A stretch of DNA of 64,000 nt. Source: CAYJPV01 sp964372095 (GTDB lineage: Bacteria > Acidobacteriota > Vicinamibacteria > Vicinamibacterales > JAKQTR01). The position numbers were made by a program, and so were the translations under genes. The stretch spans positions 124,001 through 188,000 of the forward strand of contig CAYJPV010000004.1 in assembly GCA_964372095.1 (NCBI GenBank), given 5' to 3'. Below are positions 30,493 to 39,716 of this stretch, piece by piece. The notes under the pieces were generated by a model. It was not told the DNA's origin and made no database searches. It saw nothing but the letters and a program-made list of their open reading frames with translations. Position 1 is the first letter of the stretch. Every line of letters begins with the position of its first letter.

Positions 30493-32931
30493 TCAGAAGT
30501 AGATCTGAAACGTCCCGCGGTACTGACGCCCCGGGCTGTTGAAGAACCTGCCGTAGTAGGGACTGTCGATGTTGTTCTGTACTTCCCGCGGATTGAAGTG
30601 GCCCGTGATATTCAGGACCTTCAGCCCGATTCTGACTCGGCGGCTGGCAATCCGGATGATCTTCGAGACCCGGATATCCGCCTGGAACGCCGCGGGGAAG
30701 CGGTGGGAGTGCTGTCCGCCCACGAACTGCTGCTCTTCGTCGAGTGTGCTGTATGGGAATCCGCTGCGCCATTCGAGCACCGGGGCGACGACGAAGTCCC
30801 GAGGAAGACTGAAGGTGCCCCAGGCCAGCAGGCGGTGTGGCACGTCGCTCGCGAGCGGCGCGATCTCGTTCTCGTACACCAGCGGGGCCGGTTGGTCGCC
30901 GAAGTACCTCGCAAAGTCGTTCAGGCTGCCGGTCGCGGACGAGCGGACGTACGACACGAGGAAGAATGCGTTGTCCCCGGTCGGCACGCGCGTCGAGAGT
31001 TCGAACGCCCGGTAGACCGACTCTCCGCCGTTCGAAAGCGCCATCCAGGCACCCGAACCATCAACCCGGGGTTCGACGATCAGGCTGTCGGAACCGTACC
31101 GCTCCACGTAGTTTACCCGGAGCAGGACGCGGCCCACGAGGTGGTTGTACTCGGTGTTCCATACGATACTGCGCGGCTGGCGGAGCTGCTCGGGCGCGGC
31201 GTTGATGAATGTCACGGAGGACTCGGTCGTCGGCTGACCGCTTCCGGCAAATGTGGTCACCGTGCGCGAAGGCTGGCCGGCAAACCCGCCGGCGTTCAGG
31301 GAGAGCTTGTCGACGAACACCCCCCAGCCGCCCTTGATCACGGAGCGGCCCTCGGCCAGGGCGAGCGCGTAGCTGATCCTGGGTGAGATCCACCCCTGTC
31401 CCGACAGGCTGTCACGGTCGTAGCGCAGTCCCCCGTCCAGAGTCAGGGCCGACCTCGGGGTCCACCGATCCGAGAAGAAGAGCGACGTCGTCGTGCTACG
31501 ACCGGTCGTCTCGGCACCCGGTCCAAAGTCGATCTGCTGCGCCAGCGTGCCGTCCCCGCGCAGCACCCGAACCGTCCGCTGACGGCCGACACCGTCAAAC
31601 TCGGCGTGGGCGACGCTCACGCCGGCGCGCAGTTCGTGGAGTCGGCGCGGTCCGACCGCGAATGAGAATTGCTGCTTGAACTCGTAGCGGACCGAGTCGC
31701 GATACCGGGTCGAGAAGTAATGCCCCCGGACACCCTCAGGAGTCAGGTCATAGGGATCGTTGCCGTTGGGATACACATCTGCGGCGCCCGTTCTGATGGC
31801 GATCTGCGACTCAATCTCGATGGCGCCGGCCGCCAGCCGGGTGTCCCGGACGGACGCGAACACGCCGGTCTGGTGCACGTTGGCGGTCGTCGCGAGCGGA
31901 CGGAGCACCCCGAGACCGTCGGCGTCGGTCTTGTCGGGAAACACTGCGACGAGACCGGACATGCGGTGCGTCGATGACGGAGCGTAGTCGATCTGCGTCG
32001 CCGAATCGAACGACTCGAGACGAGTCGGTCTGGTGGACCCGGCCTGATCGTAAACGTAGAGCTTGAGCAACTTGTAGTCGACCGCCTGTGCGAAGGAGAG
32101 GCGGCGGCTCAAGGGACCGCTGAGCCGGGCCCGCGGCTGGAATGACTCGATCCCTCTGAGACCGCCGTCGAAGTGGAAGCGCGGAACGAGGCTGTTCGCC
32201 TCGAAGTACCACTTCTCGCCGGCTGGCTTCGTGGTGATCGAGGCGAGACCTGCCGACAGCCATCCCGACTGGGGTGGGTAGGGGCTCTGGATGACCTGCG
32301 CCGAGGTGACGGCGTCGAGTGGCATCTTCACGCCAAACTGCAGCGTCACCGGATCGGATCCGTCCATGCCGTTGATGAGAAACCCGGCTTCGCCGGCGCG
32401 GGCGCCGGCAATGGCGATCAGGCCGTCGCGGCTCAGGACCACTCCCGGGATCAGGGCCAGGGCTTCGACGAAGCGATCGTTGCGGAGCGGAGTGAACTGC
32501 ATCGAACGCTCGGACACGGTCGCCGCCGCCGCCGTTTCCTGCCGGGCGGCGCCGGCCGGCCCGGCCGCCCCGCCGAAGGTAAGGCCGGGAACAGGTGGAA
32601 TCACGATGCGAAGATCGACGCGTAGGGTGTCGGTGACCACGCCGGTGACGCGCACGAGTTCGCGAGCCGCTCGTCGCACGACGGCCTGGTATGGACCGGG
32701 AGGCACGTCGCGGACCATGAACACGCCGTCGGACCCGGTCACGACCGAGCGGGTCCGCCCGTCGTTTCCGATCAACTCGACACTCACGCCCGCCAGGGCG
32801 ACGCGCGTAGGTCCCTGCACGAGCCCCCACACGTCGGCTGCCTCGACCGGCGTCGCGATGAGCCACGCGGCCATGATGACGGCTGGCCAGGGCCACCTAG
32901 TACGCATTGCGGTTGAATACTTGACTGGCAT
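30493..32931 (-). CDS. TonB-dependent receptor with carboxypeptidase-regulatory domain
   Basis: An 812-residue receptor starting MPVKYSTAMRTRWPWPAVIM (signal peptide; GAGGT nine bases upstream). There is an N-terminal beta domain (VSVELIGNDGRTRSVVTGSD, then GVFMVRDVPPGPYQAVV), a plug (RNDRFVEALALIPGVVLS), and a barrel ending GTFQIYF with a terminal Phe. It is shorter than the 639-4121 receptor and without the Gly-rich insertion. The EEP-family gene follows with a 2 bp gap, so the two are an operon. A GTGA-N8-TCAC operator lies 53 bp upstream. Confidence 0.87.
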   Translation of the reverse strand: MPVKYSTAMRTRWPWPAVIMAAWLIATPVEAADVWGLVQGPTRVALAGVSVELIGNDGRTRSVVTGSDGVFMVRDVPPGPYQAVVRRAARELVRVTGVVTDTLRVDLRIVIPPVPGLTFGGAAGPAGAARQETAAAATVSERSMQFTPLRNDRFVEALALIPGVVLSRDGLIAIAGARAGEAGFLINGMDGSDPVTLQFGVKMPLDAVTSAQVIQSPYPPQSGWLSAGLASITTKPAGEKWYFEANSLVPRFHFDGGLRGIESFQPRARLSGPLSRRLSFAQAVDYKLLKLYVYDQAGSTRPTRLESFDSATQIDYAPSSTHRMSGLVAVFPDKTDADGLGVLRPLATTANVHQTGVFASVRDTRLAAGAIEIESQIAIRTGAADVYPNGNDPYDLTPEGVRGHYFSTRYRDSVRYEFKQQFSFAVGPRRLHELRAGVSVAHAEFDGVGRQRTVRVLRGDGTLAQQIDFGPGAETTGRSTTTSLFFSDRWTPRSALTLDGGLRYDRDSLSGQGWISPRISYALALAEGRSVIKGGWGVFVDKLSLNAGGFAGQPSRTVTTFAGSGQPTTESSVTFINAAPEQLRQPRSIVWNTEYNHLVGRVLLRVNYVERYGSDSLIVEPRVDGSGAWMALSNGGESVYRAFELSTRVPTGDNAFFLVSYVRSSATGSLNDFARYFGDQPAPLVYENEIAPLASDVPHRLLAWGTFSLPRDFVVAPVLEWRSGFPYSTLDEEQQFVGGQHSHRFPAAFQADIRVSKIIRIASRRVRIGLKVLNITGHFNPREVQNNIDSPYYGRFFNSPGRQYRGTFQIYF

Positions 32932-33314
32932 GATCTCGCCACCTCATCCGTGCGGCACTGCCGCCCGCCGGCCGCTCTCTATAGTGAGTGTCATTTCACA
33001 ATCGGTGCCAGTCACATCGCTCGCGAGACTACTTCAAGACGCGGTGTATGTTCTCCTGTTTCTAAGCCTATCCAGGCTCATTCAGCCGCCAAGACCATCC
33101 TGCATGTGACCGATAGTTCACTTTCGTATGGCACCCGTTGTGCCGATATGTCGTCTCGTGCCGACCGGTGGGCTCGGCACGTTTGGGGACTCGGACTCAC
33201 CCTTGGCCCATCAGGAGCCGTCGGCTCAACGGTTTCCGGTCGCGACCGGTTTCGGCACCGCGTTTGCCTTTACGGTGATCGGCCGACACGTTCAATTCGG
33301 CCGGGAGTCAAACG
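32932..33314. promoter_or_regulatory. Divergent regulatory region between the TonB receptor and lipid operon
   Basis: 383 bp without a gene, holding two GTGA-N8-TCAC sites: GTGAGTGTCATTTCAC (32984-32999, facing the TonB receptor) and GTGACCGATAGTTCAC (33106-33121, facing the lipid operon). The same form occurs upstream of tetR and the efflux operon. The sites are probably bound by the TetR protein encoded at 39717. Confidence 0.65.
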
Positions 33315-34682
33315 ATGGCAACCAGCGGGCAGACCTCCACACGCATCACCGGTCGGACGGTTCCACCCACCGTTCTGATCGACACAACGGATGCAGTCGA
33401 GCGCCTCGGCACACTCGAGACGCTCGTGCTGGGCGGGTTGACGCTGGTTGAGCGCGCCGTCCTCACCGCCCACCGCGCCGGTGCCGGCGCGATCCGGGTG
33501 GTGGGAGCCTACCGCCCGAGCGACGCCCTCATGTCTCGGCTTCGGGCGCGGGGCGTCAGGCACCTGTCACGATTGGGCCCGTCGAACGACGGTCTCTCCA
33601 TCGGGCGCAACAGGGAGGTCCACCCGCCGGTGGCGATGCCAGGGCCGTTTTGCGGCTTGCGAGAGGACGCTCCGGTCGTCGTGCTGCCCATCGACGTCGT
33701 CGTATCCACGCCGGCGCTGGCAAGGCTCTTTCGGCGTTCAGCCGGGTTTGCGACTCCCGTGGAGTGGGTGGACCCCGATGACGGGGCCAGCGGCGTCGTG
33801 GTCCTTCCGCCAAACGACGTTGCGCGACTGCGGAACCGGCGGACGATTGCCGCGGCACTGGCCCAACTCGGAGCCGTCGGTGGCGCTCTGCGTGCGTATG
33901 TCACGCCGGGCTTCTGCCGGCGGCTGCGGTCCCGGTCGGACGCGGTGCGCATAGAACGTGCCTACATCAGACATCTCAACGGCGAGGAGAGCGTCTTCAC
34001 GAACATGGTCCGGTTCTTCTCGGTGCCGGTCACGACCTATCTCCTCAGGCTCCGCCTCAGTCCCAACCAGGTCACGCTGGGAGGGTTCGGCCTGGCCGTG
34101 TTATCCGCGCTCGCATTTGCGGCCGGCGGCTATGCGGCAGGCCTGGTTGGCGCAGGCCTCTACTACGCGAGCATGGTGCTCGATTGCAGCGACGGAGAGG
34201 TCGCCCGCGCCAGCTTCCAGGAGTCGCTCTTCGGGGCGTGGTTCGAGGCCCTCAGCGACTATGCGTCGTACTTCCTCATTCTTGGCGGCATCACGCTGGG
34301 AAGCGTGAGGCTCTTCGGCGTCGACTATCACGTCCGCTCGGCGCTGGTCGCCGCCGTCTTCAGCGTCGTCCTGGTCCCGCTGGTGCTCTACCTGCGTCGT
34401 CGGCTGGCCGGGCAGAATCCCGGCCAGTTCGGCGACAAGGCCGTCGAGGTGCTGCAGCGGTCGAGCGTGCTGCACCGCCTTTCCGGCATGGGGCAGCACC
34501 TGCTCAAGCGCTCGTTCATTGCGCAGTTGCTCGTGTTGCAGGCGTTGACGGGTCAGATCCCGGCCGTCCTCCACCTGTGGGCGATCGGTGCCACGGGCGG
34601 ACTGCTGGTCACGCTGTTCACCATTCCCGTTCTCGTCAGGCGCTTGAAAGTCACACCGATGTTCGTCGTGGAGGCACCCTGA
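33315..34682 (+). CDS. CDP-alcohol phosphatidyltransferase with N-terminal nucleotidyltransferase-like domain
   Basis: A 455-residue protein. The N-terminal 200 residues look like a degenerate nucleotidyltransferase fold (LGGLTLVERAVLTAHRAGAG, then VVVLPIDVVVSTPALARLF) without the Gly-x-Gly-x-Arg signature. The C-terminal half is a membrane CDP-alcohol phosphotransferase: LRLSPNQVTLGGFGLAVLSA, then D-C-S-D-G-E-V-A-R, then G-A-W-F-E-A-L-S-D. The canonical motif is D-x2-D-G-x2-A-R-x8-G-x3-D-x3-D; the third Asp is Glu here. The layout resembles bifunctional inositol-phosphate cytidylyltransferase/phosphotransferases. The next gene encodes a complete nucleotidyltransferase, which may supply the lost activity. 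First gene of a four-gene operon. Confidence 0.82.
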   Translation: MATSGQTSTRITGRTVPPTVLIDTTDAVERLGTLETLVLGGLTLVERAVLTAHRAGAGAIRVVGAYRPSDALMSRLRARGVRHLSRLGPSNDGLSIGRNREVHPPVAMPGPFCGLREDAPVVVLPIDVVVSTPALARLFRRSAGFATPVEWVDPDDGASGVVVLPPNDVARLRNRRTIAAALAQLGAVGGALRAYVTPGFCRRLRSRSDAVRIERAYIRHLNGEESVFTNMVRFFSVPVTTYLLRLRLSPNQVTLGGFGLAVLSALAFAAGGYAAGLVGAGLYYASMVLDCSDGEVARASFQESLFGAWFEALSDYASYFLILGGITLGSVRLFGVDYHVRSALVAAVFSVVLVPLVLYLRRRLAGQNPGQFGDKAVEVLQRSSVLHRLSGMGQHLLKRSFIAQLLVLQALTGQIPAVLHLWAIGATGGLLVTLFTIPVLVRRLKVTPMFVVEAP

Positions 34683-34683
34683 C

Positions 34684-35427
34684 ATGAGTCTGCACACCGC
34701 CATCATCCTCGCCGCCGGCAACGGCACCCGCATGGGCGATCTCACCGCCGACATTCCCAAGGCCATGCTGGACGTCGGTGGCAGAACGCTGATCGAACGC
34801 AACCTGGGAATCCTCGCCGACCTCGGCGTGACCGATGTCACCGTTGTCGTCGGCTACAAAGCGTCGCGTCTCAGGCGCCACCTGGCCGATCGCGTCCGCT
34901 ACGCCGAAAACCGGCACTACCGCGAGACGAACAGCTTGTATTCGCTGTGGCTGGCGAGCGATCAACTCGCAGGCGGGGCACTGGTGCTCAACAGCGATCT
35001 GCTGGTCTCGCCAGCTCTCGTTAAACGCCTTGTGGAGGAGGCGCACCCGGATGCTGCGCTCGTCGAGTATCGGACGGCTTTCGGCCCCGAGGAGATGAAG
35101 GTCAGGACCGCCCACGGCTGGATCTTCGACTTCGGAAAGGACCTTGCCCTCGAGGACGCGCACGCGGAGAACATCGGCATCCTGAAGTTCGGCAGCGTGG
35201 GCGGCCGGAAGCTGGCCGCCCTTCTGGAACGGCTCGTGAAGGCCGGCCAGAAGCGCGCCTGGGCGCCGCTCGCCTTCCGGGAACTTGCGCGCAGCTGGCC
35301 GCTCCGGGCCGTCGCGAGCCACGGGCTGCCCTGGATTGAGATTGACTTCCCGGATGACCTCATGCGCGCGCGGCTCGATGTTGCTCCGAGGATTGCGGTG
35401 GAGTCGGCGACCGGCTGGTGCGCGTAA
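34684..35427 (+). CDS. Nucleotidyltransferase (sugar/alcohol-phosphate cytidylyltransferase-like)
   Basis: A 247-residue NTP transferase: TAIILAAGNGTRMGDLTAD, then IPKAMLDVGGRTLIERNLGI, a Gly-x-Gly-x-Arg...Pro-Lys signature; then ALVLNSDLLVSPALVKRLVE with the metal Asp, and LPWIEIDFPDDLMRA at the end. It resembles LicC-type phosphocholine cytidylyltransferases. The start is one base past the preceding stop. It probably makes the CDP-activated head group used by the CDP-alcohol transferase encoded just upstream. Confidence 0.85.
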   Translation: MSLHTAIILAAGNGTRMGDLTADIPKAMLDVGGRTLIERNLGILADLGVTDVTVVVGYKASRLRRHLADRVRYAENRHYRETNSLYSLWLASDQLAGGALVLNSDLLVSPALVKRLVEEAHPDAALVEYRTAFGPEEMKVRTAHGWIFDFGKDLALEDAHAENIGILKFGSVGGRKLAALLERLVKAGQKRAWAPLAFRELARSWPLRAVASHGLPWIEIDFPDDLMRARLDVAPRIAVESATGWCA

Positions 35428-35456
35428 TCGCCGGACGCACAAGGAGGGAGAACGAG

Positions 35457-36413
35457 GTGTTGACAGCCCGATCCGTACTGCTCGGGGTTTCGATGACGGC
35501 GGTGCCCATGCTCCTGGGGACCATGGCCGACACCTACGCGAGTGGAGTCGGCAAGCCCGCGGCCCTCATGGAACGGCTGCCTGTCGTGGCCGAGCATCGC
35601 TACAACATGGATACGCGGATACGGCTCTTGCTCGTCTGGATCCGCAAGGGCGACGTCGGAGGTGCGCGCATCGCGTGGCGGCGCCACCCTAACGGTGTGA
35701 TTGGCTACGAACTGCTCGTGGGATCCGACCCCGACCGGGCGCCGAAACGCGTCAATAGGTGGGGGTACATCCTCGAGGAAGTTGAGGGATCCTCAGCCCG
35801 GCTGCTGGGCGTCATGACGCAGTCCGATGAGACCTCGATCGAAGAGGCACGAGCGAACCTCAAGCAGGCCGGCAACGATGGGCGCGTCTACAAGGCCATT
35901 CGCACCACGGTGACCGACGGCGAGGCCCGCGGGGGAACCCTGCAGGCCTCGATGCCGCACGTGCTCACGTTCCGAGACGTCGGCACGCTGCTCGAAGCGC
36001 TGCCTGACAGTCCGGCGAAGCCCCGCGTCGCGCAACTGCCAGCCGAGGCCCGACCCGGGTTCCTGGTGGCCACAGCCGAACTGGTTCGGCGCAGCGTGGA
36101 CGCACAGCAATTGGGCCGCAGCACACGCACCTTGACCAACAAGCCGGTGCCTTTCGTGTTCAACAACCGCATGTACGACCTGTCGCTCCGGGCGATCACG
36201 TACGAGTCCGAAACCAGGGTTCACGGTCGGTCCTTCCCCTCGGTCCTGACGTCCGAGTTTCACATCCGAAACCGAGGAACCGGCAACACCACGTCCTTCT
36301 CCATGGTGTACGGAACCGACGGGCCGCTGGCGGGCATCCCTCTACGCATCGTCTACCGCCCACGCTGGTGGCTCGAAGTCGACTTGTATCTGGATGACAG
36401 CGTGAGGTTCTAG
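35457..36413 (+). CDS. Exported protein of unknown function in the lipid operon
   Basis: A GTG start at 35457 follows AAGGAGGG. The N-terminus (LTARSVLLGVSMTAVPMLLG) is a signal peptide. The mature protein of about 290 residues has RYNMDTRIRLLLVWIRKGDV, GGARIAWRRHPNGVIGYELL, then a long mixed region ending PLRIVYRPRWWLEVDLYLDD. No cofactor or catalytic motif is recognised. The beta-rich, Trp/Arg-containing C-terminus would suit a periplasmic lipid- or sugar-binding protein. The next gene starts on the base after its stop, so it belongs to the same operon. Confidence 0.75.
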   Translation: MLTARSVLLGVSMTAVPMLLGTMADTYASGVGKPAALMERLPVVAEHRYNMDTRIRLLLVWIRKGDVGGARIAWRRHPNGVIGYELLVGSDPDRAPKRVNRWGYILEEVEGSSARLLGVMTQSDETSIEEARANLKQAGNDGRVYKAIRTTVTDGEARGGTLQASMPHVLTFRDVGTLLEALPDSPAKPRVAQLPAEARPGFLVATAELVRRSVDAQQLGRSTRTLTNKPVPFVFNNRMYDLSLRAITYESETRVHGRSFPSVLTSEFHIRNRGTGNTTSFSMVYGTDGPLAGIPLRIVYRPRWWLEVDLYLDDSVRF

Positions 36414-37415
36414 GTGATCAGGACGATGCTTCGTCATGGCGCGGCGGTGTCCCGCTGGTTCGCTCCCGTGGTGGCGGCCGGCGCCCTCCTGCTGCTGGCG
36501 CGCCTCGTCCAGCGGACGGGACCCGGCGAGCTGCTCGCCCAGGCGAGGGGACTCGGCGCGGTGCTCCCCGTGGCATTCGTGCTGACCGGCTTCCGATATG
36601 TGCTCAAAGCCCAGGCGTGGCGCCTGACACTCGAGCCAGCCGAGCGGCCAGGGTTGGCGAACACGACGGTGGCCAGCGTGGCTGGTGACTCCCTGGGTTA
36701 TCTGTCGTGGGCGGGTCCGTTCACGAGTGAGCCCATGAAGGTCTTCATGCTACGGCGGTCCGTTGCGCCCGGGCGCGGGATCATCGGGAGCGCCATCGAG
36801 CGTGCGATATACACGGCGGCATCAGTCGGAATCGTGGTGGCGGCGCTCGGCGTCCTGGCCCATCGGACCCATCATTGGGAATGGTGGGTCGGCGGACTCG
36901 CCAGCGCCGGGCTGGCGCTGGTGTCCGGGCCTCTCCTCCTGCGTGCGTTCGTCCCTTCCCGGCGACGTGAGCGGCCGACCTGGCGCGCGGCGCGCGCCAT
37001 GGCGCGACGCCTCCTGGGTGACGCGCCTGCAGCATTGGCAGGCATAGTCGGGCTCGCGGTGGCTCAGCATCTTCTGCTCGTGGTCGAGGCGTGCCTGATT
37101 CTCCGGGCGCTCGGCTCGCTACCCGACTTCGAGACCTTGTTGTTGCTCGAGGGTCTGGCCAAAGTGCTTGCCGGCGTCGGCACCGTGGTTCCGGGACGGG
37201 TCGGCGTGTACGAGGGGGGGAGCCTGCTGTTGGCCGACCGGCTCGGTGTGGTGCCGTTGGTCGGTCTCAACCTGGCCATTGCTCGTCGTCTGCGAGCGCT
37301 CGCCTGGGGTCTCGTGGGCGTCGTACTCGTCATCGTGCACAACCGGCGTGAACTGGCCGTGCAGCGGGGGACCGCGTTGGGAACGAGTCTCGCCACGGGA
37401 AGGCAGCACGCATGA
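36414..37415 (+). CDS. Lysylphosphatidylglycerol synthase TM-like flippase (UPF0104)
   Basis: A 333-residue polytopic membrane protein from GTG 36414. Hydrophobic segments include WFAPVVAAGALLLLARLV, LPVAFVLTGFRYVLKA and AALAGIVGLAVAQHLLLVV. The family signatures are AGDSLGYLSWAGPFTSEPMK near residue 85-105 and EGLAKVLAGVGTVVPGRVGV near 250-270. Members flip lipid intermediates or are the membrane part of MprF. It probably moves the phospholipid or glycolipid made by the upstream enzymes across the inner membrane. Confidence 0.85.
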   Translation: MIRTMLRHGAAVSRWFAPVVAAGALLLLARLVQRTGPGELLAQARGLGAVLPVAFVLTGFRYVLKAQAWRLTLEPAERPGLANTTVASVAGDSLGYLSWAGPFTSEPMKVFMLRRSVAPGRGIIGSAIERAIYTAASVGIVVAALGVLAHRTHHWEWWVGGLASAGLALVSGPLLLRAFVPSRRRERPTWRAARAMARRLLGDAPAALAGIVGLAVAQHLLLVVEACLILRALGSLPDFETLLLLEGLAKVLAGVGTVVPGRVGVYEGGSLLLADRLGVVPLVGLNLAIARRLRALAWGLVGVVLVIVHNRRELAVQRGTALGTSLATGRQHA

Positions 37416-37473
37416 TCGCGGAGCGGACGGCATGAATGCAACCCCCCGAGCCGCCGATCGAGGAATGAGCCGT

Positions 37474-39573
37474 TCAGCGCTGACGCGGGGGAGGGGCCAG
37501 CCCGAGTTTTCGGAGCTTGGACTGAAGCGTTGTCCGCTTCATACCGAGTCGGACTGCAGCTCCTCGAGGGCCACCCACCACCCAGCCTGTCCCGTCGAGC
37601 ACGCGCCGGATGAGTTCCCGCTCGGCGGATTCCAGCGTCTCCGGTCCCGCGGCTCCAGCCTTGGGCACAGGAGCCAGAACCGAGAGCGGCACCTGGAGGA
37701 GTTCACCCGGGGAGAGGATGACCGACCGTTCGATGACGTTCTCCAGCTCTCGCACGTTTCCGGGCCACGCCCATCGCTGCAGCGCCTCCATAGCGTCCGC
37801 AGGCACGCTCTCGATGCGGCGGCTCATCAGCCGGTTGTACTTCTGCACAAAGAAGCGCACCAGCAGAGGGATGTCCTCCGGACGATCGCGGAGGGGTGGA
37901 ATCGTGATCGGGAACACGTTCAGCCGATAGTACAGGTCACTGCGGAACTCGCGAGCGGCGATCATCGTTCCCAGATCGCGATTGGTTGCTGCGACCAGCC
38001 GCACATCGACGCGGACGGCACGGGAACTGCCGAGTCGCTCGAACTCCCGCTCCTGGAGGACCCGCAACAGCTTCGGTTGGAGGTCAAGGGGAATGTCGCC
38101 CACTTCGTCGAGAAACAGCGTCCCCTGGTGAGCCAGCTCGAAACGTCCGATCCTCTGACCCAGCGCGCCGGTGAACGAGCCCTTCTCGTGCCCGAAGAGC
38201 TCGCTTTCCAGAAGGCCGGACGGAATCGCCGCGCAGTTGAGCTTGACGAAGGTCCGCTGCCGCCTCGCACTCTGGTTGTGAATCGCCCGGGCAATCAGCT
38301 CCTTGCCGGTTCCCGTTTCACCGAGGATGAGCACGGTGGTGTTGGCGGAGGCCACGGATCTCACTTGGGCCAGCACTTTCTTCAGCGCCCGACTCTGCCC
38401 GACGATCTCTTCGAAGTCGAGCTGCCCGCGGATTTCGTCCTCGAGGTACAGCTTCTCCCGCGCCAGCCGGTTCTTGAGCTCGGTGATGTCCCGGAACGCC
38501 AGGGCGTTTTCGATCGCCAACGCGACTTGGCTGGCCACCTGTTCGAGAAGGTCGAGGTCGCGCTCCTGAAAGCACCCTTCACGGATGCTGGCCAGATTCA
38601 ACGTGCCAATCACGCGCCGGGGCGTGGACAGCGGCAGGAAACACCCGGAGCGCAGGTTCTTGTCCGTGACATGCGTCGCGAATGCCATTGCCAACGGACG
38701 CCGGTCCGCGAAGTCAGCAAGGATGGGTCTTGCTCGCTGAAACGCGTCGCCCGCCGGGGTGTCTCTCACCGGCAGGAAGATATCGTCCTCCAGCAGCCCT
38801 TTGCGATCGGGGAAGTCGACGGCAAACAGCCTCAGATCCCCTCGCTCCGGGTCGTGAAGGGCGAGCGACGTGAATTCGTGATCGATGATGTCGCGCAACG
38901 AGGCGCTCACCGCCGCAAACAGCTCAGCCAGGTCCAGGTGGGACGCCACGGCGTTGCCGACCGTCAGTACGACTCGGAGACGATCCCGCTCGGCCGCCAG
39001 TTGGTGCTGGACCCGCTGCGCCTCTTCATGGTTGGCCACGGCTTCGATGGCGATCGCAGCCTGGCTGGCGACACGCGACAGGAAGGTCAGGTCCAGGTCG
39101 TCGTACACGCCAGGCGCCGCGGAGCCGACAATCAGAATGCCAATGCGGGCTCGTGGCGCCGTGAGCGGAAGCGCACACAAGGATCGCACTCCATGCTGGA
39201 GCAGGAGCGGCATGCCGGCCACGGCCCGGGTCTCGGTCGCGACGTCCCCCACAATCAGCGGGCGCTGCGAACGCCACACCAGGCCCCCAGGTGTATCGTC
39301 GATGGGCACCTCGAGGCCGGTGATCAGCCCAGTCGGAACCGCGGCACCTTCGAGGAAGTGCAGACGAAGCATGCCCGGTTCGACGCCCGGGAGCCCGACG
39401 CCAAGAAAGTCGAAGGCCACCACTTTCGACAGTCGCTTCGCCAGGTCACCAAACAGGCCTCGAAGATCGCGGTGCGTCCCGACGGTATCCGTAATGTCGA
39501 GCAGGGCCTGATAGTAGCGGAGCGACGTCTCTTCGCAGTCCACCATATGAGCTTTCTCAAAGCGACCAGTCAT
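37474..39573 (-). CDS. GAF-GAF sigma-54-dependent transcriptional activator (FhlA-like)
   Basis: A 699-residue enhancer-binding protein. Two GAF domains (residues about 20-190 and 205-365) precede an AAA+ domain: Walker A LILGETGTGKELIARAIHN, the sigma-54 contact loop ELFGHEKGSFTGALG (GSFTGA instead of the usual GAFTGA), Walker B GTLFLDEVGDIP, and RLNVFPITIPPLRDRPEDIP. A C-terminal Fis-type HTH follows (GGPRGAAVRLGMKRTTLQSK). The GAF-GAF-AAA-HTH order is that of FhlA. The ligand is unknown. It converges on the lipid operon and diverges from tetR. Confidence 0.9.
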   Translation of the reverse strand: MTGRFEKAHMVDCEETSLRYYQALLDITDTVGTHRDLRGLFGDLAKRLSKVVAFDFLGVGLPGVEPGMLRLHFLEGAAVPTGLITGLEVPIDDTPGGLVWRSQRPLIVGDVATETRAVAGMPLLLQHGVRSLCALPLTAPRARIGILIVGSAAPGVYDDLDLTFLSRVASQAAIAIEAVANHEEAQRVQHQLAAERDRLRVVLTVGNAVASHLDLAELFAAVSASLRDIIDHEFTSLALHDPERGDLRLFAVDFPDRKGLLEDDIFLPVRDTPAGDAFQRARPILADFADRRPLAMAFATHVTDKNLRSGCFLPLSTPRRVIGTLNLASIREGCFQERDLDLLEQVASQVALAIENALAFRDITELKNRLAREKLYLEDEIRGQLDFEEIVGQSRALKKVLAQVRSVASANTTVLILGETGTGKELIARAIHNQSARRQRTFVKLNCAAIPSGLLESELFGHEKGSFTGALGQRIGRFELAHQGTLFLDEVGDIPLDLQPKLLRVLQEREFERLGSSRAVRVDVRLVAATNRDLGTMIAAREFRSDLYYRLNVFPITIPPLRDRPEDIPLLVRFFVQKYNRLMSRRIESVPADAMEALQRWAWPGNVRELENVIERSVILSPGELLQVPLSVLAPVPKAGAAGPETLESAERELIRRVLDGTGWVVGGPRGAAVRLGMKRTTLQSKLRKLGLAPPPRQR

Positions 39574-39678
39574 GGTAGCGCAAGTCGATGCGACGAGAAT
39601 ATGACGCCGATCAGATCGGCCGGCATGGCCGTGGCGGATTCCGTCACGCTTGACAGAAGAGTCGTCGGGGCGTATATT

Positions 39679-39694
39679 GTGATTAGTGATTCAC
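39679..39694. promoter_or_regulatory. TetR-type operator upstream of tetR
   Basis: GTGATTAGTGATTCAC, of the form GTGA-N8-TCAC, within a longer TTGTGA...TCACAA palindrome and 22 bp before the tetR start. This position suggests autorepression. Confidence 0.65.
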
Positions 39695-39716
39695 AACAAC
39701 GACAGGAACGCGTGAG

